Part shown: positions 62,043-64,000 of the stretch, piece after piece
Position numbering within the stretch: the first letter of the stretch is position 1
How the letters are laid out: every line of letters starts with the position of its first letter
Assembly: GCA_944385095.1 (NCBI GenBank)
Contig: CALWVS010000006.1
Location: forward strand, 28,298-92,297
Length of the DNA: 64,000 bases
Direction: 5' to 3'
DNA from: an uncultured Oscillospiraceae bacterium
GTDB taxonomy: Bacteria > Bacillota > Clostridia > Oscillospirales > Oscillospiraceae
The notes under the pieces: model-generated
Databases searched by the model: none
Told to the model about the DNA's origin: nothing
Seen by the model: the letters and a program-made list of their open reading frames with translations, nothing else
Program-made: the position numbers and the translations under genes

Positions 62043-62519
62043 TTGGAGGAATTTTTAAATTACATAAAAGAAGAAGGTTGGAAGGTAGTACTCCACCAAA
62101 AAAAGGGGAAATTTCTGCCACAGGTTATAAAAGAACGATATGAAAGGGTGCCTCAATTGTGGTTGGATTTCATCAATACAGTGAGAAGCATACAAAACAA
62201 CGAGGAAACCACATGGTTTTTATGTCAAGATGTATTTGATGGAAAGAAAGAGAGTGTTTTTGGGTGGAATGAATGGAAGACACTCAGCCTTGACAGTGCT
62301 GGGCATGACATTGTGTGGGAAATGGAAATCAAGGAATTTTGGAATCGACACCTTCCAATCATTATGTCTGTTCAAAATGGATACGCCTACTATGCCATTT
62401 CTGTGGAGGATGGTTCTATTGTCTATGGTGTAGAACCAGAATTTGAGACATGTACCATAGTTGCGCCTTCGTTTGAAGATTTTCTCAGAAAAATCGTGCA
62501 ACAGGAAATTTTTATATAA
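62043..62519 (+). CDS. SUKH-like (SMI1/KNR4) protein
   Basis: 158 residues from a TTG start with GAGAGGAG 8 bases ahead; the open frame extends upstream only through the previous gene. SUKH-like features: YERVPQLWLDFINTV, TWFLCQDVF, AYYAISVEDGSIVYG and a terminal SFEDFLRKIVQ. Likely immunity or adaptor protein. Follows the propeller-like gene by 14 bp; such pairs (propeller-like plus SUKH) could be remnants of a toxin-immunity locus. Confidence 0.75.
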   Translation: MEEFLNYIKEEGWKVVLHQKKGKFLPQVIKERYERVPQLWLDFINTVRSIQNNEETTWFLCQDVFDGKKESVFGWNEWKTLSLDSAGHDIVWEMEIKEFWNRHLPIIMSVQNGYAYYAISVEDGSIVYGVEPEFETCTIVAPSFEDFLRKIVQQEIFI

Positions 62520-62551
62520 GAGCTCAATGATACTATTTGTGGAAGTGAAAA

Positions 62552-63013
62552 ATGGATTACTTTCTTGATGTTTTATTCCCCAGACATGAAATCAGTCAGG
62601 TAAACTTATCAGAAGTATGGGTGGAATGGGGAGGGGAGTCCTTTCACCAGGTTCCAGCGAAATTTACCAACCATTCAAAACTAAGTTTTATAGAATGTAT
62701 GGACCGAGCGTTTTATAAAAGATTTTTGGACGATTCCTATCTGACAGATTCCATGATTGCATTGTATTTACCAGAAACTTTGACCGATTTAGAGTTTGCC
62801 ATCAACCGCAAAGAGGATTTTCTGAATCACGAAGTAATGCGATTTCTCAGCCAGTTGGTGAAATTGGAAAAATTTGCAATTCTACTGATACGGGACGAAG
62901 AATGGATTGATGAGACCCACCAAATTAGTGGAACAGAGGAACTACAAGCCATCGTGCGTGAGAGTCTGTCTTGGTCAAATCCCAAAGGAGTTGTAATTAC
63001 AAAACGCAAGTAA
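62552..63013 (+). CDS. Hypothetical protein
   Basis: 153 residues, acidic, soluble, Phe/Leu-rich. Not recognised. GGAAGTG precedes the ATG. Its short distance (32 bp) from the SUKH-like gene suggests the same operon. Confidence 0.65.
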   Translation: MDYFLDVLFPRHEISQVNLSEVWVEWGGESFHQVPAKFTNHSKLSFIECMDRAFYKRFLDDSYLTDSMIALYLPETLTDLEFAINRKEDFLNHEVMRFLSQLVKLEKFAILLIRDEEWIDETHQISGTEELQAIVRESLSWSNPKGVVITKRK

Positions 63014-63198
63014 GTTGGTTTCTTGTTTTCTAAGAGATGTTTCATAGAACCACCCTGATAAAAGGACCTATCACCATTTATTTTCCATTTTTTAGGGCAA
63101 TTCTCTTACCAGTCTACCTATGTCAGACCAACTTGCCTGACAATCGGTTGCAAAACTCAGGTTGAACAGTTATGGTCATTAGTGGGAGGCGATACGAG

Positions 63199-63370
63199 AT
63201 GTATGAGCTAGACAAAGAAAAGTTTGGAAAATTTGTGGCAAAACTGCGAAAGGAAAAGGGGTATACCCAAAAAGAACTGGAAAAACAGCTCTCCATTTCA
63301 GATAAAGCGGTGAGCAAATGGGAAACGGGGGAATACCAAACTTAAAGAGATTGCCCCCCATGCTTACCTT
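63199..63370 (+). pseudogene. XRE-type HTH regulator cut by a frameshift
   Basis: MYELDKEKFGKFVAKLRKEK, then a clear helix-turn-helix GYTQKELEKQLSISDKAVSKWETG, and a stop at 63345 after 48 codons. Dropping one base in the run of five G at 63327-63331 restores a frame (GIPNLKRLPPML) that fits the continuation of this family, but that frame soon enters the GC-rich foreign sequence, so the C-terminal domain is lost. GGGAGG precedes the ATG. Confidence 0.75.
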
Positions 63371-63980
63371 ACTGACGCCCCGGATTTCTAAAAACCTATG
63401 CCCCGCAGGGCATCAGAGCGACAGCAATCCCCGCAGGGACAAATCCGCAGGTCATCACCAGCCCACCGGCGGGGGATTGCGAAGGAGCGTACCCACCTTA
63501 TTCCCCGCCTTATGCCCAGCTCATGACACGCACCCAGACCTTGTCCGTGGCGGGCTAACCAGCTGCCGACACCACACACCACCCTCTGAACAACAAAAAA
63601 GCGGCCTCGGGCTGGAAAAGTCCGAAAAAACCGCTTGCACTCTACGACAACATGGGCTAAAATAACATCAAGGCGAATAATAAGGGCAGGACATGGAGAG
63701 TTGCGACCTCCCCATGTCCCTATGCAGGTGAAGCGACCACCCACACAGCAGTATTACTGCGCCACGCTCATTATACCGATTCCCTCGGAGTTTTACAAGG
63801 GATTTTCTCGATATGGGTTTGTGTGCTGTCAGGGCTGTGCAGGGATACATATACCTGCACGGCCTTTTTGTTCGCCCCGCCAGAAAAGCCCACGGGGGCC
63901 GGGAGTGCCCCACCCCCACGGGTCGCTCTGCCGGGGAGACACGGCACACAAACCAATTTTTATAAAAGGAGAGGTTATAC
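63371..63980. other. GC-rich gene-free stretch with terminator
   Basis: 610 bp of clearly higher GC content (rich in CCCCGC, GCGGGG) than everything before it. No convincing gene on either strand. Contains an imperfect hairpin around 63690-63720 (GACATGG/CCATGTC) and the terminator at 63833-63869. Looks like the border or leader region of an integrated element. Confidence 0.55.
63833..63869 (+). terminator. Terminator in the GC-rich segment
   Basis: GGCTGTGCAGG (63833-63843) pairs with CCTGCACGGCC (63854-63864, one wobble), then TTTTT. Confidence 0.7.
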
Positions 63981-64000
63981 ATGAAAAGGACAAAGCGCCT
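63981..64000 (+). CDS. Start of a gene leaving the window
   Basis: ATG at 63981 with AAAGGAGAGG 7 bases ahead; only six codons visible (MKRTKR), a basic start such as heads a signal peptide. No function can be given. Confidence 0.6.

Noticed and set aside
63388-63744. 118-residue minus-strand frame in the GC-rich border
   Set aside because: High GC makes long chance frames likely; no ribosome site, Arg/Gly-rich composition without features.

Overview
The window looks like a chromosomal stretch from a low-to-moderate GC Gram-positive anaerobe of the class Clostridia, most likely a gut commensal. Evidence is the strong AGGAGG-type ribosome sites, TTGACA/TATAAT promoters with 17-18 bp spacing, a lipoprotein-anchored CUT1 sugar ABC system without its own ATPase, GH3/GH94 beta-glucan enzymes, a TPP-riboswitch thiamine salvage operon, YolD-like and BspA-like proteins, and no outer-membrane genes. 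The species cannot be named from the sequence alone.

Layout. 1-6.1 kb: three cyclic-di-GMP proteins (a truncated sensor diguanylate cyclase, a PAS-GGDEF cyclase with an inhibitory I-site, and a Cache-degenerate GGDEF-EAL phosphodiesterase) around a threonine aldolase. 6.1-19.2 kb: a low-Mr protein tyrosine phosphatase, then a beta-glucan oligosaccharide locus. This holds a solute-binding lipoprotein, two permeases, a GH3 beta-glucosidase with inverted domain order, a divergent AraC regulator, and a separate operon of two GH94 phosphorylases. 19.2-32.5 kb: a defence island with a type III restriction-modification system (Mod, Res), a membrane protein between them, an SNF2-type helicase, a four-helix-bundle (S23/TIGR02436-like) gene, and a striking family of heptanucleotide (GGTAATA-type) repeats. 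The repeats form arrays between genes and are also inserted in frame in mod and res. The island ends in a graveyard of fused gene fragments.

32.8-35.6 kb: TPP riboswitch and thiM-thiE-thiD (salvage only). 35.7-38.7 kb: AT-rich cluster of small orphan genes, one with an in-frame stop. 38.8-43.7 kb: aconitase-family hydratase with a lysR-remnant promoter, then a ROK-acetyltransferase-DUF1349 operon behind a 39-bp palindromic operator. 43.7-49.8 kb: an orphan DUF4157 (eCIS-type metalloprotease-like) protein, an Amt-PII fusion transporter, a SUKH protein and small membrane/orphan proteins. 49.8-52.6 kb: an LRR (BspA-like) protein, a LysR regulator and a 5'-deleted CitMHS citrate transporter. The LysR start and promoter are duplicated in front of the aconitase 12 kb away.

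52.7-63 kb: a short-chain dehydrogenase/SGNH hydrolase operon with a TIGR04076 pseudogene, an HD/uracil-glycosylase-like fusion, GIY-YIG, GNAT, deformylase-like and flavodoxin genes, a Y-family polymerase with YolD partner, and a SUKH protein. 63.2-64 kb: a frameshifted XRE regulator, then an abrupt shift to GC-rich DNA and the start of a new gene, probably the edge of an integrated element.

Two themes stand out. Many genes are broken by nonsense, frameshift or deletion junctions: sigma-like, helicase, alcohol dehydrogenase, ferredoxin, lysR, citM, TIGR04076, XRE and two small ORFs. Dispersed short repeats sit at or near several of these breaks. The heptamer repeat/four-helix-bundle/type III RM association is the most promising candidate for something undescribed.
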